Positions 1 through 8,210 of a DNA stretch of 64,000 nt are shown here, piece by piece; positions within the stretch are counted from its first letter, which is position 1; each line of letters starts with the position of its first letter. Origin of the DNA: JAYSYM01 sp964543475. GTDB lineage: Bacteria > Bdellovibrionota > Bdellovibrionia > Bdellovibrionales > JAMPXM01. The notes below the pieces were generated by a model. That model was given only the letters and a program-made list of their open reading frames with translations, did no database searches and had not been told where the DNA came from. The stretch is taken from NCBI GenBank assembly GCA_964543475.1, contig CAZIYJ010000002.1, forward strand, positions 418,014 to 482,013. The letters are read 5' to 3'. A program made the translations under genes and the position numbers.

Positions 1-575
1 AAATCACTGTAGTTCAATTTTGCTTCTACCGAAGTCGCCTTAAAGATTGATCCACCTTTAAGGTCTGAGTTTTTCCAGATGTAAGGCGTTACATGTTCAC
101 GCTCCGACATTAACTTTGAATTGCAAAAAGCCTGCTCCAGAGCACCAAAAGAAAATACTTCGCAATCCATTCCGTCCGGATAGCTCGGAGTTAATGTATT
201 TGAGGCATAATCAACGCCAGCACGCTGATATTCAAAGATCACCCGATCAATAACTTCAGGGTCAATCAGTGGACAGTCTGAAGTCACCCTTACGATAACT
301 GCCGGACGACTAGGCTTTACGGCGAGGTAAAATCGCTCCAAGACATCATTCACACTGCCGCAATAGCTTTCAAAACCATGCTTTGCTGCAATCGCACTTA
401 TCGCTTCAGACCCAGGCTCAGCAGTTGTAGCAACAAAGAATTGGTCAGCAAGTCTCGAACCCTTAAGACGCTTCAAATGAAGATCAAGTACGGTTGATGC
501 CCCCAATGGCAACAACACTTTTCCTGGCAAACGAGAGGATGAAATGCGTGCCTGAGAAACGACTGCTATACTCAC
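1..575 (-). CDS. pseF: CMP-pseudaminic-acid-type cytidylyltransferase (SpsF/PseF-like), 3' part cut by window edge
   Basis: This gene probably activates a nonulosonic acid with CTP, the last cytoplasmic step before transfer to a glycan. About 191 residues are visible and the C-terminus runs off the left edge. The start is a GTG at 573-575 that overlaps the stop of the upstream fusion gene as GTGA, so translation is coupled. The N-terminal nucleotide-binding signature (SSRLPGK, residues 13-19) and the DCPLID motif (residues 100-105) are those of the CTP_transf_3 / SpsF family. It is the last visible gene of the operon pseI-pseG-fusion-cytidylyltransferase, which supports a role on pseudaminic acid. 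A paralogue at 16077-16811 has the DCPLID motif at exactly the same residue positions. The substrate is inferred from the neighbours. Confidence 0.8.
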   Translation of the reverse strand, partial: MSIAVVSQARISSSRLPGKVLLPLGASTVLDLHLKRLKGSRLADQFFVATTAEPGSEAISAIAAKHGFESYCGSVNDVLERFYLAVKPSRPAVIVRVTSDCPLIDPEVIDRVIFEYQRAGVDYASNTLTPSYPDGMDCEVFSFGALEQAFCNSKLMSEREHVTPYIWKNSDLKGGSIFKATSVEAKLNYSD

Positions 576-1999
576 TTTTTGCTCCAATTCGCCGGATTCA
601 ATAGTTCCGGAGATTCGACTTGTATACGATGAATCTCACCAAGAATTTCTTTGGGCAGCGGTGGAGTCTTACTTAACATCAAGTTCTCACGGAGTTGTTG
701 CACACTGTCTACTCCGACAACTATTCCATCGATGGTATTAAATGATTTTGCGTAGGCCCAACATAACTGCTGCAGCGAACACCCTGCACGGGCAGCGATC
801 TTTTTAAGTTCTGCAATTGGATTTATCAAAGGCCGCAGGGAAAGTGCAAACTCTGACTCCCCCATCAAAATGAGACCCTGTAAATAAATAGAGCGAATGT
901 GAATTTTCTTGTGATTGCTCTTAGCAATCGCTAACAAACGGCCTCGCAAGACGTAATTGTCGAGGGGATTAAACGGCAGCTGTATTAGATCTATGGTGCG
1001 ACATTTAACCGCACGCTCAAGCTGGGAGTTATCATACACAGAGATTCCTAACTGTTGAATTTTCCCTGACGCTTTGGCTTCATCAACTTCATCCCAGAAT
1101 TCAAAGTTCTCAAAGTCACTGAACCGATGAAAAGAGTAGCAATGAATTTTATCGGTTTTTAACGTCATCAACGATTTCTGGAGCTGTGATGTGAACGATT
1201 CCCGCTCCTCTAACTTAAATTTTGTCAGGACACTAAAGCGCTCAGCACCGAATTCTCCAATAAGTTGGCTACTCGAACCATAAAGATCTGACGTATCAAC
1301 AAATTTCAGTCCTAGTGATTGAGCAGTCTCAAGTATCGAAAAGGCCTCTTTTGGGCTGGGTTGACCAGCCTTGTTATTGATTCCATAGGAAAGCCCAAGT
1401 TGAACTGTGCCGAGCACCATTTCCTGTAATCCCATCGGAGTAGACAACTCAGAAAGAGCATCAACCACCTTGCTGCCCCAGCCTCCAGTGAAGTCAGGCA
1501 ACTCTGATACCTTGTGAGAAGTGCCAATTTTATCTTGGACAGTGGCCTCGTAGTTGCCGGTCTTTATTGCTGGCCAATTGTTAATGAATAATTGCTCGAT
1601 CTGATCTCTGAGAAACACGTAAGTTTCTTCGAATGTTTTTGATAAATCATTTAGAGAAATCTCAGCTTGAGCAACTAAATCGCCCGTGTCGACGCCTGTA
1701 TTCACTTCATGAATTGAAACCCCATGCGGCGTGCCCTCGAAAAACGCCCAAAAATTTGGGTGAGCTCCCCGATTAAAAGGAAGATATGAAATATGCAAAT
1801 TCAAAATCGGCCGTTTCGCAGCACTTAAAACTTCATTTTTTATTATGAACTTGTATCCGTAAGAAACAATCAGTTCGGCTGAACTAACTAAATCCTTGTC
1901 CAAAGGTTTATCAGTCCACTCAACTTCACACCCATTTTCTTTTAGAAAGTTGATTAGCCTTGTCTCTTTTTCTGAATAGCCGATGAAAAGTACTTTCAT
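572..1999 (-). CDS. Fusion protein: sugar N-formyltransferase domain + aldo/keto reductase domain
   Basis: A 475-residue two-domain protein. Residues 1-185 resemble the formyltransferase fold used by methionyl-tRNA and nucleotide-sugar formyltransferases. The catalytic Asn-His-Asp set is present as N67, H69 and D104, within NLHISYLPFNRG and the later GVDTGD. Residues 194-475 are an aldo/keto reductase with the full Asp-Tyr-Lys-His tetrad (D235, Y240, K260, H291). The start chosen is the ATG at 1997-1999, which overlaps the pseG stop as ATGA; an upstream in-frame extension exists but would run inside pseG. The gene lies between pseG and the cytidylyltransferase in a coupled operon. Because pseH is not visible, I infer that the first domain may formylate the 4-amino group of the PseC product, giving a 7-formamido pseudaminic acid. 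The AKR substrate is unknown. Confidence 0.85.
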   Translation of the reverse strand: MKVLFIGYSEKETRLINFLKENGCEVEWTDKPLDKDLVSSAELIVSYGYKFIIKNEVLSAAKRPILNLHISYLPFNRGAHPNFWAFFEGTPHGVSIHEVNTGVDTGDLVAQAEISLNDLSKTFEETYVFLRDQIEQLFINNWPAIKTGNYEATVQDKIGTSHKVSELPDFTGGWGSKVVDALSELSTPMGLQEMVLGTVQLGLSYGINNKAGQPSPKEAFSILETAQSLGLKFVDTSDLYGSSSQLIGEFGAERFSVLTKFKLEERESFTSQLQKSLMTLKTDKIHCYSFHRFSDFENFEFWDEVDEAKASGKIQQLGISVYDNSQLERAVKCRTIDLIQLPFNPLDNYVLRGRLLAIAKSNHKKIHIRSIYLQGLILMGESEFALSLRPLINPIAELKKIAARAGCSLQQLCWAYAKSFNTIDGIVVGVDSVQQLRENLMLSKTPPLPKEILGEIHRIQVESPELLNPANWSKK

Positions 2000-3081
2000 G
2001 ATTTTTCCAATACGGAAATCAGAGGATGAACCCTCTCTGAAACATCGACCGGCCAAATAGAATACGAATTGGAGCTCAACATCGTAAGCTCATCACGATT
2101 TTTTTGCAGACGTGCAATGTGTTGGAGCACTTCTTCCCATGAAACTGAACTGCTACTTCCGCAGTAAATACCAGCGCCTTTGTCTACGATCCCTCTGGTA
2201 ATTTCCATTTGATTATCTGATATCTGAACGACTAAAGATGGAAGCGCCAAGAAAGCTCTCTCCCAAGCGTTAACACCGCTGCTTCCAACTGCAAGGTCGT
2301 GCTTTGCCATTAATAAAGCCATGTCCGGCACGGGACCTGAAAATTCGATCTGAGAATTTAAATTGCATAATTCTTTGATTGCTTGAGCATCAGAGTTCAT
2401 TGCTCCGCACACCACAGTAATCTTAAAATTGATTTCATTACTGGCCAGGAACTTCACGAATTGAAGAGTTAAGTGAGACGGATCCGCTCCGCCGAAAAAG
2501 CAAAGTACCCGCTCTACTTGATTTCGAATTTTCACCGATTTTCTCGTACGCAAAAACTTGTCATCTCCGAGAAACAAATTATATGAGGGCCCGAGGAATA
2601 CTTTGCATTGACGAGAAACCAAATCGGTATAATCGCCAGGAGCTGGCATACTCGAATTTTGATTGACTAGGAGACAACAGGAAAACCTGCGATTTGCTAA
2701 GTCATCGACAACCAAGTGAATACTCTCTGGACCAAGAGCTTCTTGCCATCGGTAGTCTAATCCGTAGTGGTCTAGCCAAATATAGTCGTGCGCAAAAACT
2801 GCTTTTGTCGCTTCCGAGTCAGCTCGCCAATTATACGATTTAAACCATTCGGCACTCGAACCGACGTTTCTTTCAATTTCACTCTCGCCGACTGGAAGCC
2901 GAAAAACTTTAAATTTAGCGGATTCGATCCATTCGATAAGATTTCCAGGGATCTCGCGACAGGCAAATTGAACTTCGTGACCTCTTTCGCGCAATGCTCT
3001 GGCAATTGTTAGCGATCGAGATACATGGCCCGATCCAATCGAATTGCTAGCGTCAGTACGAAAGAGAAAGCTCAGTCCCAT
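1996..3081 (-). CDS. pseG: PseG: UDP-2,4-diacetamido-2,4,6-trideoxy-altropyranose hydrolase (or formamido analogue)
   Basis: This enzyme removes UDP from the 2,4-diamino-trideoxy-altrose intermediate in the fourth step of pseudaminic acid synthesis. The 361-residue protein has the family's N-terminal signature SIGSGHVSRS (residues 14-23), whose H19 aligns with the catalytic histidine of known PseG proteins. A GT-B-type C-terminal half follows, with FFGGADPS and the nucleotide-binding segment GSSGVNAWE. It starts 2 bases after the end of pseI and overlaps the downstream fusion gene by 4 bases, so it belongs to one coupled operon. Length and motifs fit the family. If the fusion's formyltransferase acts on the same sugar, this enzyme would have to accept a formamido substrate, which is inference. 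Confidence 0.88.
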   Translation of the reverse strand: MGLSFLFRTDASNSIGSGHVSRSLTIARALRERGHEVQFACREIPGNLIEWIESAKFKVFRLPVGESEIERNVGSSAEWFKSYNWRADSEATKAVFAHDYIWLDHYGLDYRWQEALGPESIHLVVDDLANRRFSCCLLVNQNSSMPAPGDYTDLVSRQCKVFLGPSYNLFLGDDKFLRTRKSVKIRNQVERVLCFFGGADPSHLTLQFVKFLASNEINFKITVVCGAMNSDAQAIKELCNLNSQIEFSGPVPDMALLMAKHDLAVGSSGVNAWERAFLALPSLVVQISDNQMEITRGIVDKGAGIYCGSSSSVSWEEVLQHIARLQKNRDELTMLSSNSYSIWPVDVSERVHPLISVLEKS

Positions 3082-3083
3082 TC

Positions 3084-4139
3084 TTAAATCACTAGATCCC
3101 AGTTGAGGGCAGTTCCGGCTTTAACTTCATTTTTCACACTGCGACCCAAAACCTGATCCAAATGTTTAGTCGGCAGGCCATATCCAGGCCGAACAGCGCG
3201 AACGTTTTCTCGACTTAGAACATCTCCTGCTTTTAAGTCTCGAGTGATGTAAAGTGATCGACGAAACACCAAAGAGTTTTTTTCGACTGCGGAGCACCCA
3301 TAGGTTACCTTACCAAGTGACTGCCATGCTCGCTCTGTTTCGGTCACTAGGGACTTGAGTTCCTGGGGTTCTAGAGAGAAAGCTGAGTCAGGACCGCCAT
3401 CATTTCGGTTCAGAGTAAAATGCTTCTCGATTACCGTCGCTCCCAATGCGACCGCAGCAACCGACGCACCAACTCCCATCGTGTGGTCAGAAAGACCTAC
3501 CTCACAATCGAACAATTCACGAAGGTGGGGAATCGTTTTCACATTAGAGTTTTCGGGAGTGGAAGGATACGTACTAGTGCACTTCAACAAAACTAAATTC
3601 TTACACCCGTTCGATCTAGCGGTATTTACCGCGTCTTCTAGCTCAGAAATTGACGCCATTCCCGTCGAAATAATCAAAGGCTTGCCGGTCGACGCAACTT
3701 TCTTTATCAACTGGACATCGGTATTTTCAAAAGATGCAATCTTGTAAAGTTCTGCACCTATGGACTCTAAAAAATCGACTGAAGTATCATCAAACGGAGT
3801 ACTGAATGGCATCATACCAAGTTCGCGAGCGCGCTTGAAAATTGACTCCTGCCACTCCCATGGGGTGTGCGCTTGGTTGTACAAGTCATAGAGCTGACGA
3901 CCATTCCAAAGACTTTTCGGATCATTTATCACAAAGTCTTTTGTCTTTAGGTTTAAGGTCATGGTCTCAGCAGTATAGGTTTGAAGCTTCAGAGCCTGAG
4001 CACCGGCCTTCGCGGCGGCCTCCACAATTTGCATAGCTCGCTCAAGTGATTGATTATGGTTGCCCGACATTTCAGCTATGATAAATGGGCGACTTTCCTG
4101 TCCGATGATATGCTGGCCAAGGCGGAAACTCGTAGACAC
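3084..4139 (-). CDS. pseI: PseI: pseudaminic acid synthase (NeuB family)
   Basis: It condenses the 6-deoxy diamino sugar released by PseG with phosphoenolpyruvate to make the nine-carbon pseudaminic acid. The 351-residue protein has a NeuB TIM barrel (about residues 1-270, with FIIAEMSGNHN, STPFDD, LSDHTMG and EKHFTLNR) and a C-terminal SAF antifreeze-like domain (about 285-351, RSLYITRDLKAGDVL). The start is a GTG (4137-4139) preceded by an AGGGAGG ribosome-binding site. It is the first gene of the minus-strand operon and is divergent from pseB, with 140 bases between them that must hold both promoters. The assignment to Pse rather than legionaminic acid rests on the partners PseB, PseC and PseG. 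Confidence 0.9.
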   Translation of the reverse strand: MSTSFRLGQHIIGQESRPFIIAEMSGNHNQSLERAMQIVEAAAKAGAQALKLQTYTAETMTLNLKTKDFVINDPKSLWNGRQLYDLYNQAHTPWEWQESIFKRARELGMMPFSTPFDDTSVDFLESIGAELYKIASFENTDVQLIKKVASTGKPLIISTGMASISELEDAVNTARSNGCKNLVLLKCTSTYPSTPENSNVKTIPHLRELFDCEVGLSDHTMGVGASVAAVALGATVIEKHFTLNRNDGGPDSAFSLEPQELKSLVTETERAWQSLGKVTYGCSAVEKNSLVFRRSLYITRDLKAGDVLSRENVRAVRPGYGLPTKHLDQVLGRSVKNEVKAGTALNWDLVI

Positions 4140-4279
4140 TCAAACCTCCCTGAATTCGCTGATAAATGTACTCTGTGGCGCTCGCAAACTCAATTTCTCC
4201 TAGGGTCATGCGTTGCATTAACTAATCCCTTTCTCTAGCCACGAAGATTTGCTAGAAACAACTCCTCCAGGAGAAATCC

Positions 4280-5275
4280 ATGTTCACAGATAAAGCGATC
4301 TTAATTACAGGCGGCACAGGGTCATTCGGCAGGGCCTTCATTCGACGAGTCCTTACTCATTACAAGCCACGACGGCTCGTCGTTTTCAGCCGTGACGAAT
4401 TAAAACAGTACGAGATGCAACAGGAATTTCCCGAATCAAAGTACGAGGCGATGCGCTACTTTATCGGCGACGTAAGAGACTATGAACGCCTGAAGATGGC
4501 AATGCGCGAAATCGACTTGGTTGTTCACGCTGCCGCACTAAAGCAAGTCCCTGCTGCTGAATACAATCCGTTCGAATGTATTAAGACTAATATCAACGGC
4601 GCCGAGAACGTCATCAATGCTGCAATTCACAACAAGGTAAAGAAAGTTATCGCTCTCTCAACCGACAAAGCCGCCAATCCGATCAACCTCTACGGCGCAA
4701 CTAAACTTGCATCCGATCGCGCATTTGTTGCTGCTAACAATCTCAGCGGCTCAACCGGCACCCGCTTTAGCGTCGTTCGCTACGGCAATGTTGTCGGCAG
4801 CCGCGGTAGTGTCGTTCCGTTTTTCCAAAAAATGATTTCAGAAGGGTGCACTAAGCTTCCGATTACCGACCCTCGCATGACACGTTTCTGGATCACGCTT
4901 GATCAAGGGGTTGAATTCGTCGTTCGAAACTTTGAGCGAATGGATGGCGGCGAAATTTTTATTCCAAAAATCCCGAGTATGAAAATGACCGATCTCGCGA
5001 AGGTGATGATGCCAGACTGCGAAATAGATGTTGTTGGTATTCGTCCTGGCGAAAAACTTCACGAAGTTATGATACCAATGGAAGAAGCTCGAAACACGGT
5101 TGAGTTTGAAGATTACTACGTTATTCAACCACAGTTCCGATGGTGGAACTCATCGACATTTATGGAACGCTCAGGCGGAAAATCAATGCACGAAGAATTT
5201 AGCTACTCATCAGACAACAATCCGGTTTGGATGACTCCTGCTCAGCTGCGAGAAATGATTGCCGCCAGCGTATGA
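4280..5275 (+). CDS. pseB: PseB: UDP-N-acetylglucosamine 4,6-dehydratase (inverting)
   Basis: It catalyses the first step of pseudaminic acid synthesis, converting UDP-GlcNAc to the 4-keto-6-deoxy-L-arabino-hexulose. The 331-residue short-chain dehydrogenase has the NAD(P) site TGGTGSFG (residues 10-17) and the family triad D129, K130 and Y138 with K142, in STDKA and YGATK. It is a short soluble FlaA1/PseB type without the membrane domain present in the WbpM-like protein at 27589-29514. A clear CAGGAG ribosome-binding site precedes the ATG. It overlaps pseC by 4 bases (ATGA), so the first two enzymes are translated together. Confidence 0.93.
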   Translation: MFTDKAILITGGTGSFGRAFIRRVLTHYKPRRLVVFSRDELKQYEMQQEFPESKYEAMRYFIGDVRDYERLKMAMREIDLVVHAAALKQVPAAEYNPFECIKTNINGAENVINAAIHNKVKKVIALSTDKAANPINLYGATKLASDRAFVAANNLSGSTGTRFSVVRYGNVVGSRGSVVPFFQKMISEGCTKLPITDPRMTRFWITLDQGVEFVVRNFERMDGGEIFIPKIPSMKMTDLAKVMMPDCEIDVVGIRPGEKLHEVMIPMEEARNTVEFEDYYVIQPQFRWWNSSTFMERSGGKSMHEEFSYSSDNNPVWMTPAQLREMIAASV

Positions 5276-6435
5276 AGACGGTAATTCCTTATGGTCGTCA
5301 GAATATCGATGATGGCGACATACAAGCGGTGGTCGAGGTTCTGAAATCCGACTACCTCACTACTGGCCCAGCCATTGAAAAATTTGAAAATCTAGTCGCC
5401 GATTACTGCGGAGTTAAACACGCAGTAGCCGTCACTAACGCTACCGCAGCCTTACAGATAGCCGCGCAGGCTCTCGATCTTAAGCCCGGCGATCAGCTCT
5501 GGACTTCACCCAATACTTTTGTGGCTTCAGCAAATGCTGCTGAGCACTTGGGCGCAGACGCAAACTTTGTAGATATTGATCCCGTCACTTTAAACATGTC
5601 CGTTGATGAACTAGAGAAGAAGCTAAAGGCCACGCCTGAATCTCAGCGTCCAAAGATAATCATACCTGTCCATTTTGCTGGTCAGTCGTGCGACATGAAA
5701 GCCATTTCAGAACTTGCTGCGCGATACAGTTTCAAAATTATAGAAGACGCCGCACATGCCATTGGTTCTATCTACAATGGCAGTAAAGTTGGAAGCTGCA
5801 AATACTCCAGCATGACAGTCTTTAGTTTTCATCCGGTAAAAAATATCACCACTGGCGAGGGTGGAATGATTACTACTAACGACCCGAAACTTGCTGAACG
5901 ATTGCGAGAATTGCGGACTATCGGGATTACTCGAAACCCGGAGCGTATGAGCAAGAAATCAGAAGGACCGTGGTACTACGAGCAGCGGGAGATCAGCTCT
6001 AATTTCCGGCTGACTGACATCGGGGCTGCACTCGGAATCAATCAACTGAAACGCCTTGAGTCGTTCATCGGACGCCGAAATGAAATCGTGGATCGCTACA
6101 ACAGGGAACTTGCACACCTTCCCATAACTCTGCCAAAACTAATTCACGGCGAACGAAGCGCCTGGCACCTCTACGTAATTCAAGTTCGTGAAAATGCAAA
6201 ATTGAATCGGCTTGATTTGTTCGAAGCGCTGAGAGCACGCGGCATCGGAGTGAACGTTCACTACATCCCCGTTCACCTACAGCCGGTCTACCGTGCTAAG
6301 GGATACAAAGAAGGCAACTATCCGCAGGCTGAAAAATATTATGCGAACGCAATTTCTTTACCGGTTTTCTTTGAGCTAACTAACGATCAGCAAACTTACG
6401 TCATCGAACAGCTGAAAGAGCTAATCGGCGACTAA
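5272..6435 (+). CDS. pseC: PseC: UDP-4-amino-4,6-dideoxy-N-acetyl-altrosamine transaminase
   Basis: A PLP-dependent aminotransferase of the DegT/DnrJ/EryC1/StrS family that installs the 4-amino group on the PseB product. The 387-residue protein starts at the ATG inside the pseB stop (ATGA overlap). The PLP lysine is K190 in the motif SFHPVKNITTGEGG. The N-terminus (IPYGRQNI) and the end of the protein (NYPQAEKYY, SLPVF) are typical of PseC. The amine made here is normally acetylated by PseH, but no PseH gene is found in the window. Its stop overlaps the convergent wbpE stop by 4 bases. Confidence 0.92.
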   Translation: MKTVIPYGRQNIDDGDIQAVVEVLKSDYLTTGPAIEKFENLVADYCGVKHAVAVTNATAALQIAAQALDLKPGDQLWTSPNTFVASANAAEHLGADANFVDIDPVTLNMSVDELEKKLKATPESQRPKIIIPVHFAGQSCDMKAISELAARYSFKIIEDAAHAIGSIYNGSKVGSCKYSSMTVFSFHPVKNITTGEGGMITTNDPKLAERLRELRTIGITRNPERMSKKSEGPWYYEQREISSNFRLTDIGAALGINQLKRLESFIGRRNEIVDRYNRELAHLPITLPKLIHGERSAWHLYVIQVRENAKLNRLDLFEALRARGIGVNVHYIPVHLQPVYRAKGYKEGNYPQAEKYYANAISLPVFFELTNDQQTYVIEQLKELIGD

Positions 6436-7529
6436 ACCACACTCTTCACTGCTTCAATTACCGTCTTCTGATCCGCATCGCTGATATCAGGATATAACGG
6501 CAACGAAATACATCGCGCGGCCGCATGTTCGGCATTCGGTAGCTTATATTTATCACGCAAAGATGCGTACACAGGCTGGTGGTGAAGAGGCGACGGGTAA
6601 TGCACAGATGTCGGAACACCCTTAGCTTTCAATGCTTCAGCAAAAGCTGTGCGATCTTCAACCATCACTGTATACTGGGCCCATACCGATCCTCGATCTG
6701 AGCGAACACGAGGGATTGCTAGCTTACCTTCGAGAGAAGCAAACGCATCGTTGTAGCGATTCGCTACCGCACGACGCTTTTCTAATTCCCAATCGTAACG
6801 CTTTAATTTTTCAATTAAGATCGCACACTGAAGTGTGTCTAATCGACCATTGATACCCATGCGCACATGGTGGTAGCGACTGGCCTGACCATGAACTCGA
6901 ATTTGCTCCATGATTTTATGAAGACCTTCGTCGTTCGTGAACACTGCTCCGCCGTCCCCATAGCAACCCAAAGGTTTTGCCGGGAAGAAGCTAGTTGCAC
7001 TTACTCGCCCGAGCCCTGAGCTCTTGCGATTTTTGTAGGGAGCTCCAAAGCTTTGCGCCGCATCTTCAATCACAGGAATTCCGCGACGAGCCCCTAGCGC
7101 TTCGATCTCATCAAAATCAGCGGGCTGACCGTACAAGGAAACGGGCATGATTGCTTTTGTCTTTGGAGTGATGGCTGCTTCAATTTTTTTCGCATCAATA
7201 TTGAATGTGTCTAGATCGATATCAACGAAGACTGGCGTTGCCCCGACTAATGAAATTACTTCGGCAGTTGCAAAGAACGAAAATGGAGTTGTGATAACTT
7301 CATCGCCTGGGCCGACATCAAGTGCCATTAATGCCATCATCAATGCATCTGTCCCACTTGCAGCAGTCAGACAATATTTCGTACCAATGTAGGCATTCAA
7401 AGCCTTTTCACATTCAGCAACTTCAGGGCCTAAAATGAACTGGCCGTGATTGAGGACTGTTTGAATGCGCTGATTGATATCTTTTTCGAGAGCTTTGTAC
7501 TGAGGCTTAAGATCTAAATACGGAATCAT
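6432..7529 (-). CDS. wbpE: WbpE: UDP-2-acetamido-2-deoxy-3-oxo-glucuronate aminotransferase
   Basis: A DegT-family aminotransferase that converts the 3-keto sugar made by WbpB to UDP-GlcNAc3NA on the way to UDP-ManNAc3NAcA. The 365-residue protein has the WbpE/WlbC-type N-terminus (HGQFILGPEV at 28-37), the PLP lysine K185 in SFFPAKPLGCYGDGG, and RYHHVRMGINGRLDTLQ. These are distinctive of WbpE, and unlike PseC and the DegT protein at 13737-15044. It stands apart from wbpA, wbpB, wbpD and wbpI (20291-24270). It is the only member of that pathway next to pseBC, with its stop overlapping pseC. A single-gene transcript from the 7530-7675 region is likely. Confidence 0.88.
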   Translation of the reverse strand: MIPYLDLKPQYKALEKDINQRIQTVLNHGQFILGPEVAECEKALNAYIGTKYCLTAASGTDALMMALMALDVGPGDEVITTPFSFFATAEVISLVGATPVFVDIDLDTFNIDAKKIEAAITPKTKAIMPVSLYGQPADFDEIEALGARRGIPVIEDAAQSFGAPYKNRKSSGLGRVSATSFFPAKPLGCYGDGGAVFTNDEGLHKIMEQIRVHGQASRYHHVRMGINGRLDTLQCAILIEKLKRYDWELEKRRAVANRYNDAFASLEGKLAIPRVRSDRGSVWAQYTVMVEDRTAFAEALKAKGVPTSVHYPSPLHHQPVYASLRDKYKLPNAEHAAARCISLPLYPDISDADQKTVIEAVKSVV

Positions 7530-7675
7530 TCGATTACCCTTCGAGAGCTGAACTTCTAAGCTAAAACTAGGTCTTCACATTACTCTTCGACTCTCGGCAG
7601 CTCAACATTTCCCCTAGCAAAACGCAACGCGAAATCTTACACTTACCGGGAACTTACCTCTGGAGAACACCAGCC

Positions 7676-8197
7676 ATGACCTACTTGCTCAAACAGATCT
7701 TTGGACTCATAAAGCTCATTAACTCGGATAAGGCCACCAACCAGATCGCCTTCGGGGTAGCCCTCGGTTTGATCCTCGGCTTCTCTCCACTCTTTTCGCT
7801 GCAGTCGATTATCGTCTTCATAATTTTGTTCTTCTTTAGAGTGCAAATCGGTGCGGCATTCTTAGCGGCCTTCTTCTTCTCGTTTATTGCGTGGCTACTT
7901 GATCCGGTCTGCCACATGCTAGGCTCTGCGGTGCTCGAGATTGAAGCGCTTAATCCACTTTTCACCACGCTTTACAATATGCCAATTGTTCCATTCACGC
8001 GCTTTTACAATAGCATCGTGATGGGCTCGGCTATCGTAGCTCTACTGCTTGCTCCTTTTGTTTACATCGCAACTCAAATACTAGTTCAGAAATATCGAGA
8101 CACTGTTATGGCTAGCTTCCAACGAACCAAGTTCTGGAAAGCTGTCAAAGCTTCAAGTGTTTACAACTGGTACACAAAATACGACGAACTTTACTAA
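7676..8197 (+). CDS. Small membrane protein, TIGR03546/DUF2062-like
   Basis: A 173-residue integral membrane protein of unknown function. It matches my recollection of the TIGR03546 family, which is found next to TIGR03545, exactly as here. The amphipathic start (LLKQIFGLIKLINSD) is followed by the GVALGLILGFSP segment resembling DUF2062 proteins. Hydrophobic spans lie at about residues 27-52, 58-80 and 110-135. The C-terminal 35 residues are polar and probably cytoplasmic. It lies 13 bases upstream of the large coiled-coil protein and probably forms an operon with it. No enzymatic motif is visible. Confidence 0.7.
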   Translation: MTYLLKQIFGLIKLINSDKATNQIAFGVALGLILGFSPLFSLQSIIVFIILFFFRVQIGAAFLAAFFFSFIAWLLDPVCHMLGSAVLEIEALNPLFTTLYNMPIVPFTRFYNSIVMGSAIVALLLAPFVYIATQILVQKYRDTVMASFQRTKFWKAVKASSVYNWYTKYDELY

Positions 8198-8210
8198 GCG
8201 GAGAATGAAC

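Noticed and set aside
3355..3747. A 130-residue plus-strand ORF inside pseI
   Set aside because: It is antisense to conserved NeuB-family sequence and lacks any start signal.
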